The notes: generated by a model from the sequence alone, not told the origin. Shown: positions 8,676-17,939, numbered from the stretch's first letter. The stretch is DNA of 64,000 nucleotides from Paraburkholderia aromaticivorans (GCF_012689525.1 NZ_CP051515.1:3348001-3412000); one strand, 5' to 3'. A program made the numbers and translations.

Positions 8676-9332
8676 ATGCGTATTTCGTTTCTGCATACGA
8701 TGGATGGAAACCGCCAAGTGTTTGAGCAGGCAGCAAAAACGCTTGGACTGCGGGCCGAAGATCTTCACCATGAAGCGAGAGCGGATCTTCGCGAGGCCAT
8801 CGACCAAACGGGGACCTTTTCGGACGAGTTGCGCGCCCAGACAAACCAGCGTCTTCTCGCGCTGGCAGCCGATTCCGACGCTGTCATTCTCACTTGCGCC
8901 ACGCTCGGGCCCGCCGTGGCCGATATCAAGAGTCCGCCTGTGCCCATCGTCCGGGCGGATGTCGCTTTGGCTGCGGCGGCGGCAGAAGTGGGCGGGAGAA
9001 TCGTCGTATTGTGTGCCGCTGAATCAGCAATCGAGTCGACCAGGAGGCTCTTCGCGGAGCACGCAGGCAAAAGCGCAGCGTCGGTGGAGATCGTTCACGT
9101 TGGCCACGTTTGGGCGCTGTTCAAAGAGGGGGACATTCAAGCATGCCTCGTAGCGACCGCGTCATCCGCCGATGCGGCGTATGAGGCAGGCGCGACCGTT
9201 GTCGCATTCGCTCATCCGTGGATGGCGCCCGCCGCCGACCTCGTCCAGAAGGGTAGACGGCCGCTCGATAGTCCGAGCGCGGCGCTGCACGCTGCAACAC
9301 AGCGATTCAGCGAACGCTCGGGTCACGCCTGA
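8676..9332 (+). CDS. Asp/Glu/hydantoin racemase-like protein
   Basis: About 218 residues, starting MRISFLHTMDGN. The preferred ATG 8676 has GAGG at 8663-8666, 9 bases upstream; the frame opens earlier at 8622. The pattern is that of the Asp/Glu racemase superfamily: a first cysteine in ILTCATLGPA near residue 75, then a second half with EAGATVVAFAHPWM. In classical racemases the second half carries another catalytic cysteine, but here the matching position reads AFAHPWM. With only one of the two cysteines, racemase activity is doubtful. Such proteins are often annotated as arylsulfatase or Asp/Glu racemase family without evidence for function. Confidence 0.6.
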   Translation: MRISFLHTMDGNRQVFEQAAKTLGLRAEDLHHEARADLREAIDQTGTFSDELRAQTNQRLLALAADSDAVILTCATLGPAVADIKSPPVPIVRADVALAAAAAEVGGRIVVLCAAESAIESTRRLFAEHAGKSAASVEIVHVGHVWALFKEGDIQACLVATASSADAAYEAGATVVAFAHPWMAPAADLVQKGRRPLDSPSAALHAATQRFSERSGHA

Positions 9333-9651
9333 CCGGGATCGGCGCTAAATCAGCCACATCAGCCACAACTGGACTGAAGACAGCGGGTGTCAAAAGAGGA
9401 ATCACGTTGCCCGACTCCTCGATAAATGCCAGCGCGCCGCCCGTCCGCCAAGAATCAAAGTTTCCGATGAGAAAAGCACGCGAACTTCGATCTCGCCGAT
9501 TCGCTTCGCCGCTCAGGCCACGCGCGACGGCTCAAAGCGCCGCCGACCACCCCACCGCCTGACTCTCGCCTCCAAACTTGCCGCTCGCCTCAAATGTTAT
9601 TATCGGAAACAACATCGTCCCTCCAAGCGCGCATTTAGAGCATCAAGCCCC
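9333..9651. other. Intergenic region upstream of XRE-cupin regulator
   Basis: About 320 bases. I see no gene. Just before the regulator there is an imperfect dyad TGTTATTATCGGAAACAACA (9595-9614) that could be an autoregulatory site; the arms match at six of eight positions, so this is weak. Confidence 0.35.
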
Positions 9652-10284
9652 ATGGACACCCATCTCGCCAAATCCGCCGATCCGTCCATCACCGACCTCG
9701 GCCGCCGCGTCCGCGCGGCCCGCCAGGCGCAGGACCTGACGCTGGAAACCGCCAGCCGCCTGTGCGGCGTGTCCCGCTCGACGCTCTCGAAGGTCGAAAA
9801 CGGCCTGATGTCCCCCACTTTCGACGTGCTGCAGAAAATCGTCCTCGGACTGAAGATTGAAATCGGCGAGCTGTTCGGCTCCACGCCGAAAGTGAGCGCC
9901 AGTGGCCGCCGCGCGCTGACCCGAAAGAACGAAGGCCAGCGCCACGCGTATCGCGGCTACCAGATGGAATTGCTTGCCACTGACCTCGCGCACAAGGCGA
10001 TGCTGCCGTTTCGTATCCGCATCTCCGCGCACACGCTCGATGCTTTCGACGACTGGGGCCGTCACGAAGGTGAGGAGTTTCTGTATGTGATCAGCGGCAG
10101 CGTCTGCCTCTATTCGGAGTTGTATGCGCCGACGCATCTGAACGCCGGCGACAGTCTCTACTTCGACAGCCGCACTGGTCACGCAGCGGTCTCCACGAGC
10201 GAAGAAGACGCCGAAGTGTTGTGGATGGCGACCAGCGCCGACATTCCGCAAGCGCCGGCCACCCTCGAATCGACAAAGAAGTAA
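9652..10284 (+). CDS. XRE-family transcriptional regulator with cupin domain
   Basis: Residues ~15-75 are a Cro/CI helix-turn-helix (GRRVRAARQAQDLTLETASR, then VSRSTLSKVENG). Residues ~115-190 are a cupin_2 sensor barrel (WGRHEGEEFLYVISGSV, then LNAGDSLYFDS and TGHAAV). This architecture is that of the SutR/PuuR-type regulators, which bind small metabolites through the cupin. The gene is convergent with the D-2-hydroxyglutarate dehydrogenase gene, so any regulation of that operon is possible but unproven. Inducer unknown. Confidence 0.85.
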   Translation: MDTHLAKSADPSITDLGRRVRAARQAQDLTLETASRLCGVSRSTLSKVENGLMSPTFDVLQKIVLGLKIEIGELFGSTPKVSASGRRALTRKNEGQRHAYRGYQMELLATDLAHKAMLPFRIRISAHTLDAFDDWGRHEGEEFLYVISGSVCLYSELYAPTHLNAGDSLYFDSRTGHAAVSTSEEDAEVLWMATSADIPQAPATLESTKK

Positions 10285-10314
10285 CGCAAGCGCGTCAGCG
10301 CGCCTGAAGGCGCT

Positions 10315-13314
10315 TTAGCGCGTCGCCAACGCCCGCTGCGCGAGTTGCGCGATATGCATTGCGTGACGCCCCGTCCCCTGCTCGATCTGTTCGCGGCAAC
10401 TGAAGCCGTTGGTCAACACGATCGTCTCCGTGGCCGCCGCACGCACCGCCGGAAATAGCTTGTCTTCGCCGATCTTCGTGGACAGCGCGTGGTGCTCCGC
10501 GTTGAACCCGAACGATCCGGCCATGCCGCAACATCCCGTATCGAGCAGTTTCCATTTCACGCCGAGCTTGTTCAGCAGCGCGGTATCGCCCTGCATGCCG
10601 AACAGCGCCTTCTGATGACAATGTCCGTGCACGATCACGTCCGCGGCGAGCGTCGGCCAATCGAACGGCTGACGGGCGACGAAATCGGAGAACAGGAAGG
10701 TTTGCGCCGACAGCTTCTTCGCCAACGCATGATTGGGCAGTTGCTTCAGCAATTCGTCCTTGAACACCGACAAGCAACCCGGTTCGAGACCGACTAGCGG
10801 CACGCCGGCGGCGATATCGTCCGCGAGGTCGTCGAGAATGTGCGTGAGCAGTTCGCGCGCGCGTTCGAGCAGCCCGAAGTCGTACAGCGGACGCCCGCAG
10901 CACAAACGGTTCTTCGGCAACACGACATGCCAGCCCAATTGCTTCAAAACATCGGCAGCGGCCTGCGCGATCTCGGGCGTGAAGTGATCGTTGAACGTAT
11001 CGACCCACAGGATGACTTTTTTCATGTCGCCGCGAGCATCACGCGCCGCTTGCGGCGAACGTCGAGCGATCTGCCTGTATGTGGCATCCGCGAATCGAGG
11101 CAGTTCGCGCGTTTGCGCCACGCCGGCCACCCACTTGCCGAACGAAGACAAACCCGGCGCCGACGTCATGAAGTTCGTCAGACGTGGAAAACGCGCCGCC
11201 CACGGCGCCCATTCGCCGATACGTCCCATGAACAGCGCCTGCCGTGGCCGACGATTCGTCTCGTAGTAATGCGAAAGAAATTCCGCCTTGTATGAAGCCA
11301 TGTCCGTATGCGTCGGGCAATCGGATTTGCAGCCCTTGCATGCGAGGCATGTATCGAGCGCTTCCTTCACTTCGCGGCTTTGCCAGCCGTCGGCGATCAC
11401 GTCGCCTTGCAGCATTTCCCAGAACAGATGCGCGCGGCCGCGTGTCGAATATTTCTCTTCGCGTGTCGCGCGATAACTCGGGCACATCGTGCCGCCTTCG
11501 AGCGAGCGGCATTTGCCCATGCCGATGCATCGCTCGATCTCGCGCTGAAAACCGTCGCCTTCCTGGCTCGCAAACGTCAGTCTGGTTTGCAACGTGACCG
11601 GCTTGTAGGCCGGCCCCATGCGCAGGTTCTCGTCGGCGCGATACGCGTGCACGACCTTGCCCGGATTCAGACGATTGGCCGGATCCCAGATCGCCTTGAA
11701 CTGCTCCATCGCCCGCATCAACTCGGGGCCGTACATGATCGGCAGAAACTCGGCCTTGGCCTGCCCGTCGCCGTGTTCGCCCGACAGCGAACCGCCGAAT
11801 TCGACGACCAGTTCGGCCGCTTCGCGCAGAAACTTGCGCCACGTCGCGACACCTTCCGCACTGCGTAGATCGAAGGTAATGCGCGCGTGCACGCAGCCAT
11901 CGCCGAAATGGCCGTAGAGACTCGTCTCGTAACCATGGCGATCCACCAGCGCCTGGAACGCGCGCAGATAATCGCCTAGACGCAGCGGATCGACCGCTGC
12001 ATCTTCCCAGCCGACAATCGGGTCCGGCGTCCCGGAATCGACCGACAACGCCACCGCCGACGCGCCCGTCTCACGGATCGACCACACCTTGGCCTGTAAC
12101 GCGCGATCTTCGACGAGCATCGCCGAGACGTTCGGCCCGGCTTCGCCCGAAGAGAAGTAAGCCGCGGCGGCTTGCGCTTCAAGCATCGCCGCCTCTTGCG
12201 TGTCCGCGCCGAATTCGAGCACGACCCATGCATCGCCTTCGGGCAGCAACGCGATCTCGTCCTTCTTCAAACCGCGCGCCTGCAAACCGCGAATGATCGC
12301 GCGGTCGAGTCCTTCGATGGCGATCGGATTGCAGCGCATGAAAAGCGGCACAGCATCCGCCGCCGTGTAGATATCCGTGAAGCCGACCACGACGATCACG
12401 CGCATCGCCGGACTCTTCACGAGCCGCACTTTCGCCTGCAAGGTGAGCGCGCACGTCCCCTCGGTGCCGACCAAAGCACGCGCGACGTTGAAGCCGTTTT
12501 CCGGCAGCAGTTGATCGAGATTGAAGCCCGACACGCGCCGCTTGATCTGCGGGAATTTCGCGCGAATCTGCTCGGCGTAGGTGTCGCGCAACTGCTTCAA
12601 CGCGGCGTAGATCTCGCCCTGGCGGCCGCCCTCGGCGATGATGCGTTCGACTTCCTGATCGGATGTCGGACCGACCCAGAAACGCGCGCCGTCGAAGGTC
12701 GCGATTTCCAGTGCCTCGACGTTTTCGACCGTTTTGCCGGCCATCACCGAATGCGCGCCGCACGAGTTGTTGGCGATCATGCCGCCGAGCGTGCAGCGGC
12801 TGTGCGTCGCCGGGTCGGGGGCGAAAGTGAGGCCGTGCTGTTCGGCGGCATCGCGCAAGGTATCGCAGACCACGCCGGGTTCGACGATCGCGACGCGCGC
12901 GACTGGATCGACCGACACGACACGGTTCACATACTTGCTCGCGTCGGCGACCACCGCGACGTTGACGCATTGGCCGTTCTGCGACGTGCCGCCGCCGCGT
13001 GCGAGAAACGGCACGTCGTTGCGGCGGCAGGCGGCGAGCGTGGCCAACAGGTCGTCGACATCCGCCGGCACGACGACGGCGAGCGGCACTTGCCGATAGT
13101 TCGACGCATCCGCCGCATACAGCGCTTTCGAGCCCTGATCGAAGCGCACTTCGCCGCGGACGTGGCTGCGCAAATCGGCTTCGAGCGCCTGCATCACAGC
13201 GGCGGTGCCGGTGAAAGGCATGGCAACGTGCGGCGCCTGCTTCAATGCGCTAGTGCCGTCGTCGTGCAGTTCATCGACGCTCGCGCCCTGTTCCTCATCA
13301 AATGACGTTCCCAC
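10315..13314 (-). CDS. ydiJ: FAD/Fe-S D-2-hydroxyglutarate dehydrogenase (YdiJ type)
   Basis: A 999-residue GlcD-GlpC type fusion. The N-terminal FAD-binding PCMH domain (ARGGGTSQNGQ, CTLGGMIANNSCGAHS) is followed by the FAD-oxidase C domain (LYGHFGDGCVHARITF, SLSGEHGDG). Then come two ferredoxin clusters (CIGMGKC...C and CLACKGCKSDCP) and a CCG-type module (CCGRP, DTGCCGMAGSFG). This order matches the YdiJ family, several members of which oxidise D-2-hydroxyglutarate to 2-oxoglutarate. It lies 40 bases downstream of hglS, whose product makes D-2-hydroxyglutarate, which supports the assignment. Start is GTG 13314, with GGGGAG just upstream. Confidence 0.88.
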   Translation of the reverse strand: MGTSFDEEQGASVDELHDDGTSALKQAPHVAMPFTGTAAVMQALEADLRSHVRGEVRFDQGSKALYAADASNYRQVPLAVVVPADVDDLLATLAACRRNDVPFLARGGGTSQNGQCVNVAVVADASKYVNRVVSVDPVARVAIVEPGVVCDTLRDAAEQHGLTFAPDPATHSRCTLGGMIANNSCGAHSVMAGKTVENVEALEIATFDGARFWVGPTSDQEVERIIAEGGRQGEIYAALKQLRDTYAEQIRAKFPQIKRRVSGFNLDQLLPENGFNVARALVGTEGTCALTLQAKVRLVKSPAMRVIVVVGFTDIYTAADAVPLFMRCNPIAIEGLDRAIIRGLQARGLKKDEIALLPEGDAWVVLEFGADTQEAAMLEAQAAAAYFSSGEAGPNVSAMLVEDRALQAKVWSIRETGASAVALSVDSGTPDPIVGWEDAAVDPLRLGDYLRAFQALVDRHGYETSLYGHFGDGCVHARITFDLRSAEGVATWRKFLREAAELVVEFGGSLSGEHGDGQAKAEFLPIMYGPELMRAMEQFKAIWDPANRLNPGKVVHAYRADENLRMGPAYKPVTLQTRLTFASQEGDGFQREIERCIGMGKCRSLEGGTMCPSYRATREEKYSTRGRAHLFWEMLQGDVIADGWQSREVKEALDTCLACKGCKSDCPTHTDMASYKAEFLSHYYETNRRPRQALFMGRIGEWAPWAARFPRLTNFMTSAPGLSSFGKWVAGVAQTRELPRFADATYRQIARRSPQAARDARGDMKKVILWVDTFNDHFTPEIAQAAADVLKQLGWHVVLPKNRLCCGRPLYDFGLLERARELLTHILDDLADDIAAGVPLVGLEPGCLSVFKDELLKQLPNHALAKKLSAQTFLFSDFVARQPFDWPTLAADVIVHGHCHQKALFGMQGDTALLNKLGVKWKLLDTGCCGMAGSFGFNAEHHALSTKIGEDKLFPAVRAAATETIVLTNGFSCREQIEQGTGRHAMHIAQLAQRALATR

Positions 13315-13354
13315 TGCGCTCCCCGTCGTTCGTGCTTGCTCTGCCGCTTCGCGC

Positions 13355-14392
13355 TCAGGCAGCCTGTCCCGCGGTCATCTTGAAGATGCCCTGTGCGTTG
13401 CCCGCGTCGAAACGCAGGTCCGTTTCCCAACGACGCGCGTCCTGATCAAAAGTCCGCCTACGCGTGATGAACTCGTAGAACGAGCCCGGCACTTCACGCG
13501 TCACGATGCCGCCGTCAGCCGCGCGGAACTCGCGCTGCACGAGGTCCGCACGATACGCAGTCTGAAACACGCGTCCCGATCGCGAGCGCTCCACTTCCAG
13601 TTTCATCGGACGACCCTTGGCCTTTTCGTCGTCGGACAGTTGAAAGACGTCCGCGACGCGATCGGTGGCATGGTTGAACGCGTTGCCTTCCGTGGCGATC
13701 CACGCCATCTCTGCCGATTCCTTCAACAATACTTCGTAATCGGCTTCGCGTGGCGTGTCGTGCTGGCGCGCAAACGCGCCGACGATCACCGGCAGCAATT
13801 CGTGCGCCGCGTCGAGCGGCAGCACGCCGTCGCGCTCGAGCTCCCACAACTGGCCGACGGCACGCGGCGTCAACGGATCGAGCGACGCGCCGATCACGTT
13901 GGTCACCGCCTGCTGAAACGCCGCCGAGAACCGCTCGGGATGCAATTCGCTGACGAAGAACTGCGCGATTTCATCGGGCGCGTCGTCATGCGCCCACGCG
14001 CGGCCGGTCATGCCGAGCCGGTCGAGCGGATAGCGGCCGTTGATGCTGAAGCCGAGCGGACGAAGAATACGCGCAAACGCGGCTTCGCCCGTCGGCAACG
14101 CGCCGCTGTGCGGCCAGCGCACCGTGCGCAACGCGCCGTGATCGAAGTACACGCTGCCGCCCTCCGCGATCGTCTCCTCGGTGTACTGGCGGCCGTTCGC
14201 CGAGCGCGCCAGCAGATCCTCGAACAGCGCCATGTTCATCGCCTGCGCGAGCTCGGCGCGCGTGACGATGCCGTCCTCCCATTCGTCCAGAATGCGCGGA
14301 TGGTTCAGCGTCGCGAAGAGCCGTGTGGTCTTGTCCACACCGAGCAGCTTCAGCAGCAGTTGTTCAACATTCGCATTCTTGATGTTTTGCAT
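13355..14392 (-). CDS. hglS: 2-oxoadipate dioxygenase/decarboxylase (DUF1338, HglS)
   Basis: DUF1338/YdcJ family. Known members (HglS of Pseudomonas putida) convert 2-oxoadipate plus O2 to D-2-hydroxyglutarate and CO2 with Fe(II), the closing part of lysine catabolism. The family hallmarks are present: NHPRILDEW, FDHGALRTV, YPLDRLGMTGRAWAH, FVSELHPERFS and NAFNHATDRV. The candidate metal triad is H85, H241 and E307; the H-to-H spacing of 156 equals that of the His70/His226 pair I recall for HglS. At 345 residues it is shorter than the ~450-460 of the Pseudomonas enzyme. First gene of a two-gene operon with the D-2-hydroxyglutarate dehydrogenase. Confidence 0.88.
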   Translation of the reverse strand: MQNIKNANVEQLLLKLLGVDKTTRLFATLNHPRILDEWEDGIVTRAELAQAMNMALFEDLLARSANGRQYTEETIAEGGSVYFDHGALRTVRWPHSGALPTGEAAFARILRPLGFSINGRYPLDRLGMTGRAWAHDDAPDEIAQFFVSELHPERFSAAFQQAVTNVIGASLDPLTPRAVGQLWELERDGVLPLDAAHELLPVIVGAFARQHDTPREADYEVLLKESAEMAWIATEGNAFNHATDRVADVFQLSDDEKAKGRPMKLEVERSRSGRVFQTAYRADLVQREFRAADGGIVTREVPGSFYEFITRRRTFDQDARRWETDLRFDAGNAQGIFKMTAGQAA

Positions 14393-14429
14393 AGCAGCTC
14401 TCTACGTGGCTTTTACGGGCGCTGAATCA

Positions 14430-14485
14430 CATGGTCGAACAGACCTGCCGGCGCGGATGTAAAAGCACAGAACGGCATGGTCGAA
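14430..14485. repeat. Direct repeats in hglS/LysR intergenic region
   Basis: The 10-mer CATGGTCGAA occurs at 14430-14439 and again at 14476-14485, 46 bases apart, in the 168-base gap between hglS and the divergent LysR gene. Two spaced copies in such a gap could be regulator half-sites. Confidence 0.4.
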
Positions 14486-14560
14486 GGCATGATTATTCAA
14501 ATTAGCCGGCCTGCCGTAAAGCGAGATAAAATCGCCACTTGATGCGTTTCTGGAATCAAC

Positions 14561-15493
14561 ATGCGAAAGTTCAAGATCCCCAGCATGGGCGCGCTGCTCG
14601 CTTTCGAGGCCGCCGCGCGGCACGAGAGCTTCACGCATGCGGCGCGCGAACTCTTCCTCACCGAGAGCGCGGTGTCGCGGCAAATCAATACACTGGAGAG
14701 CAATCTTGGCGTGCGGCTGTTCGTGCGCGTCAAACAGCGCGTGGTCTTGACGAAGGCGGGCAAGGTATATAGCGCGCAGGTGCGGCGCTCGCTGGAACAA
14801 CTCGATCGCGACACGCTGTCCATCATCGCGCACGGCAGCGGCGGCGGTTATCTGGAACTGGCGGTGCTGCCGACTTTCGCGTCGCAATGGCTGATTCCGC
14901 GGCTCGCGGCATTCAACACGCAGTATCCGGACGTGCGCGTGAACATGGGGGTGCGAACCGGCACGTTCCCGTTCGCCGAGACCCATTTCGAGGCCGCGAT
15001 TCACTACGGCAAGCCCACGTGGCCGGGCACGTCGGCGGATTTCCTGTTCAGCGAGGAGGTCGTGCCGGTGTGCGCGACGAGTCTGCTGGAGCGGCCCGTT
15101 CAAAGCGCCGCCGATCTGCTGGATTATCCGCTGCTGCACTCCACCACCCGGCCGGACGGCTGGGCGTCGTGGTTCGCCAGCGTGGGCGTCGACGACAACC
15201 GGGCCATGCAGGGCGTACGCTACGAACTCCACACCATGCTGATCAGCGCGGCCGCGGCCGGTCTCGGCATTGCAGTGGTGCCGCGCTTTTTCGTCGATGC
15301 GCAGCTCGACCAGCTCGGGCTCGTGATTCCGCTCGATGCGCCCGCCGTCGCCGACTCGGCGTACTACCTCGTCTATCCAACCGAGTTGAGTCATGGCAAG
15401 CCGCTGGCGAGTTTTCGCGAGTGGCTGTTGCACGAAGCCGCGGCCTACAGCGCGGTGAATCCCGCGTTGGCCGGCCCGCCCGATACCGGGTAA
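14561..15493 (+). CDS. LysR-family regulator, GcvA/TrpI-like, divergent from hglS
   Basis: 310 residues. The N-terminal winged helix-turn-helix spans residues ~5-65 (LLAFEAAARHESFTHAARE, then LTESAVSRQINTLE). An effector-binding domain follows (LELAVLPTFASQWLIPRLAAF), characteristic of the GcvA/TrpI branch. Divergence from the hglS operon across 168 bases is the usual geometry for a LysR activator and its target, so it likely controls 2-oxoadipate/2-hydroxyglutarate catabolism. The effector is not known. Start ATG 14561 has no strong ribosome site. Confidence 0.85.
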   Translation: MRKFKIPSMGALLAFEAAARHESFTHAARELFLTESAVSRQINTLESNLGVRLFVRVKQRVVLTKAGKVYSAQVRRSLEQLDRDTLSIIAHGSGGGYLELAVLPTFASQWLIPRLAAFNTQYPDVRVNMGVRTGTFPFAETHFEAAIHYGKPTWPGTSADFLFSEEVVPVCATSLLERPVQSAADLLDYPLLHSTTRPDGWASWFASVGVDDNRAMQGVRYELHTMLISAAAAGLGIAVVPRFFVDAQLDQLGLVIPLDAPAVADSAYYLVYPTELSHGKPLASFREWLLHEAAAYSAVNPALAGPPDTG

Positions 15494-15512
15494 GCCGGCG
15501 TCGGGTCAGGCC

Positions 15513-16646
15513 TCAAGCGCCGGCTTGTTCGCGCGCTTTGGCTAGTGCACTCAGATTGCCTTCGCCGAAGCCATGGTGACCCTGGCGCTGCACGATCTCG
15601 AAGAAAATTTCGCCGGCGCGGCGCCGCACGAAGGTCTGGAAAAACAGCAGCGGCACGCCGTCCGCGCCAATCTCGCCGTCCACCAGCACGTGCGTGCGCT
15701 TGAGTCGCGCGACATCGAGCCCATGACCCGGCAGGCGCGCGTCGAGTTGTTCGTAATAGCGCTGCGGCGGCTCGACGAATTCGACGCCGTCCGCGAGCAA
15801 CTGCTCGACGCACGCGAAAATGTCGTCGGTCGCGAGGGCGATATGCTGCACGCCTTCGCCCGGATGGTCCGGTAAATACTCGTGCATCAGGTTGGTCCGG
15901 CTCGTGCCTTCCTCGTACAAGGGCACGCGAATCGCGCCGCACGGCGACACCATCACGCGCGATTCCGCCGATACATGCCAGTTGGCGTGCAACTCGTGAA
16001 TCTCGCGGAAGTTGAGCAGGTCGCGATAGAAGTCGAGCCATTCCTGCATCCGGCCTTCGCCGACCGTTTGCGTCAGATGATCGACGGCGACGAGGCCGGT
16101 GCCCGCATGGTTCAGGTCGGCCTGCGCTGTGTCGATTTCGACGGGCCGGAAGTCGATGTCGAAGATCGAGATGTCGCCGAGGCCGCCGCGCTGGCCGCCG
16201 CGGCCGCGCCAACGGTCGACGAAATAGATATGCGAATCGCCGATGCCCTGAATCGCCGGAATCAGCAGTTCGCCCGTGCCGATCCTCTCGCCTTCGAACG
16301 CCCATGCGCCGAGGTCGATCGCGCGGTCGAAGGCGCGCTGCGCGTCCGCCACGCGAATGCCGATCGCGCAGATGCCCGCGCCGTATTCTTCCGCATAGCG
16401 CGCGGCGAACGAGTCCGGCTCGGCGTTGATGAGGAACTGCATCTCACCCTGACGATAGAGCGTGACGTCCTTGCTGATATGCCGCGCAATCGCCTTGAAG
16501 CCGAGTTGGGTGAAGGTTTCGCCGAGCGCCTGCGGATCGCGCGCGGCAAATTCCACGAATTCGAGGCCGGCAGTGCCGAGCGGATTGTGCTCAGGCGCCG
16601 ACACGGCGCGCAGCGCGGCGTCTGGAGTGGGCAAGTCGCTGGGCAT
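15513..16646 (-). CDS. hpd: 4-hydroxyphenylpyruvate dioxygenase
   Basis: Converts 4-hydroxyphenylpyruvate to homogentisate in tyrosine catabolism using Fe(II). 377 residues with two VOC half-barrels. The iron ligands are visible as H190 (AVDHLTQ), H268 (VQHIALAT) and E350 (EIFFEIVQRQG); their spacing of 78 and 82 residues matches the family. The C-terminal FGEGNLSAL is also typical. Other tyrosine-pathway genes (hmgA, fahA) are not nearby; its neighbours are a LysR gene and pcaQ. Start ATG 16646 has AAGGAGATTGCC upstream. Confidence 0.9.
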   Translation of the reverse strand: MPSDLPTPDAALRAVSAPEHNPLGTAGLEFVEFAARDPQALGETFTQLGFKAIARHISKDVTLYRQGEMQFLINAEPDSFAARYAEEYGAGICAIGIRVADAQRAFDRAIDLGAWAFEGERIGTGELLIPAIQGIGDSHIYFVDRWRGRGGQRGGLGDISIFDIDFRPVEIDTAQADLNHAGTGLVAVDHLTQTVGEGRMQEWLDFYRDLLNFREIHELHANWHVSAESRVMVSPCGAIRVPLYEEGTSRTNLMHEYLPDHPGEGVQHIALATDDIFACVEQLLADGVEFVEPPQRYYEQLDARLPGHGLDVARLKRTHVLVDGEIGADGVPLLFFQTFVRRRAGEIFFEIVQRQGHHGFGEGNLSALAKAREQAGA

Positions 16647-16898
16647 GGCAATCTCCTTTACAGTCTTTCGACGCTGTTCCCGCTATTTCTGGTGTTCGGT
16701 GCAAGCCGCCGCCACATCCGCAGTGTGACACCGCATACGTGGTGTGCCGCAGCATCGCGGCCCGCGACGGCTTTTGCATCGTGTTTGTACACCGAGTGGC
16801 CGGGCGTTCGCAACCTTCATTTTGTACCGAATGGTTCACACGATGGCGCCGCCCCACGCTTCGTGCCACTAGCCATTCACGATTGCGTACGAAACGCC

Positions 16899-17882
16899 CT
16901 ATTTGCGGCTCCGCTTCTGCACCCTTTTACCCGTTGCCTTATCCGCACTCGACGCCATGCGCTGCTGCGCGACCTCACGCACCGCCTCGATAAACGCCCG
17001 TCCGACCGGCGACGGCTGCGTGTCCGAGCGACGAATCAACCCGACCGGCTCGCCGGTGCCGGCGAAGGGCAACGGCAAACGTACCAGCATGCCGTGCGCC
17101 AGCTCGTATTCGACCGCGCTCAGCGGGACGAACCACACCGCGCCGTTCTCGAGCGTCAACGCGCGGCCCGTCGAAACCGACAATACCTCGACGAACGCCG
17201 ACAACGGCGGCACGCCCCATGCGCTCAACAAGCTGTCCGCCGATTGCCGGATCAACGTGCCGAACGGCGGCAACACAACCGGAAAATCCTCGAGCGACGT
17301 GGCCGGCAAACCCGTGCCCGCCGCCAACGGATGCCCTGCGCGTACCACCGCGATCAACGGCTCGCTGAAGAGCTGCTCGAAACTGAGCCCGACCATCCGC
17401 TCGGGATCGGCCAGACGTCCGATCGCAAATTCGATCGTGCCCGCTTTCAGGCGCTCGAGCAATTCCGGGTTGGCGCCGGTCGCGAGGCGCACGATCACGC
17501 GCGGCCAGAGCGCGGCGAACTGCTTCAGCACCGGCGGTATCAACGCCGCTGCGACGGTCGGCAAAATGCCGATTTCCAGCGTGGCCGCGGCCGCGCCTTC
17601 CGCCCGCGCCAGCAGATCGACACCCTGGCGCAAAGCGCTGACGCAGGCGCTCGCGTGCGGCATGAAAAGTTGCCCCTCACGGGTCGGCACGGCGCCGTGG
17701 CGGCCGCGCTCGAACAGCTTCACGCCGAGAATCGCTTCGAGTTCGGCAACGGTCTTGGAGACCGCGGGCTGGGTGATCGACAGGCTGTTTGCCGCCCGCT
17801 GGACGCTGCCGAACTGCGCGACGGCCAGAAAGCACTGGAGATGACGGAATTTGACGCGGCTATCCGCGAGGCTGCGTTGCAT
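16899..17882 (-). CDS. pcaQ: LysR-family regulator PcaQ
   Basis: 327 residues with an N-terminal LysR helix-turn-helix (FRHLQCFLAVAQFGSVQRAA, SITQPAVSKTVAELE) and an effector domain. PcaQ proteins activate protocatechuate genes in response to beta-carboxy-cis,cis-muconate. The gene is divergent from pcaHG across 108 bases, the standard arrangement. A perfect dyad overlaps its own start codon, suggesting autoregulation. The Lys/Arg-rich C-terminus (KRVQKRSRK) is a small extension. Confidence 0.85.
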   Translation of the reverse strand: MQRSLADSRVKFRHLQCFLAVAQFGSVQRAANSLSITQPAVSKTVAELEAILGVKLFERGRHGAVPTREGQLFMPHASACVSALRQGVDLLARAEGAAAATLEIGILPTVAAALIPPVLKQFAALWPRVIVRLATGANPELLERLKAGTIEFAIGRLADPERMVGLSFEQLFSEPLIAVVRAGHPLAAGTGLPATSLEDFPVVLPPFGTLIRQSADSLLSAWGVPPLSAFVEVLSVSTGRALTLENGAVWFVPLSAVEYELAHGMLVRLPLPFAGTGEPVGLIRRSDTQPSPVGRAFIEAVREVAQQRMASSADKATGKRVQKRSRK

Positions 17883-17939
17883 AACGGCAGGTTATACGAA
17901 AAGGGCGAAAACGTCATTTTGCATAACCTCTTAGGTTGG
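17881..17939. promoter_or_regulatory. Putative PcaQ operators between pcaQ and pcaH
   Basis: Two dyads: ATAAC-N5-GTTAT at 17881-17895, perfect and overlapping the pcaQ start codon, and ATAACC-N5-GGTT at 17923-17937. PcaQ of rhizobia is known to bind a site close to ATAACC-N4-GGTTAA, so both resemble it apart from one extra central base in the second. Confidence 0.6.
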
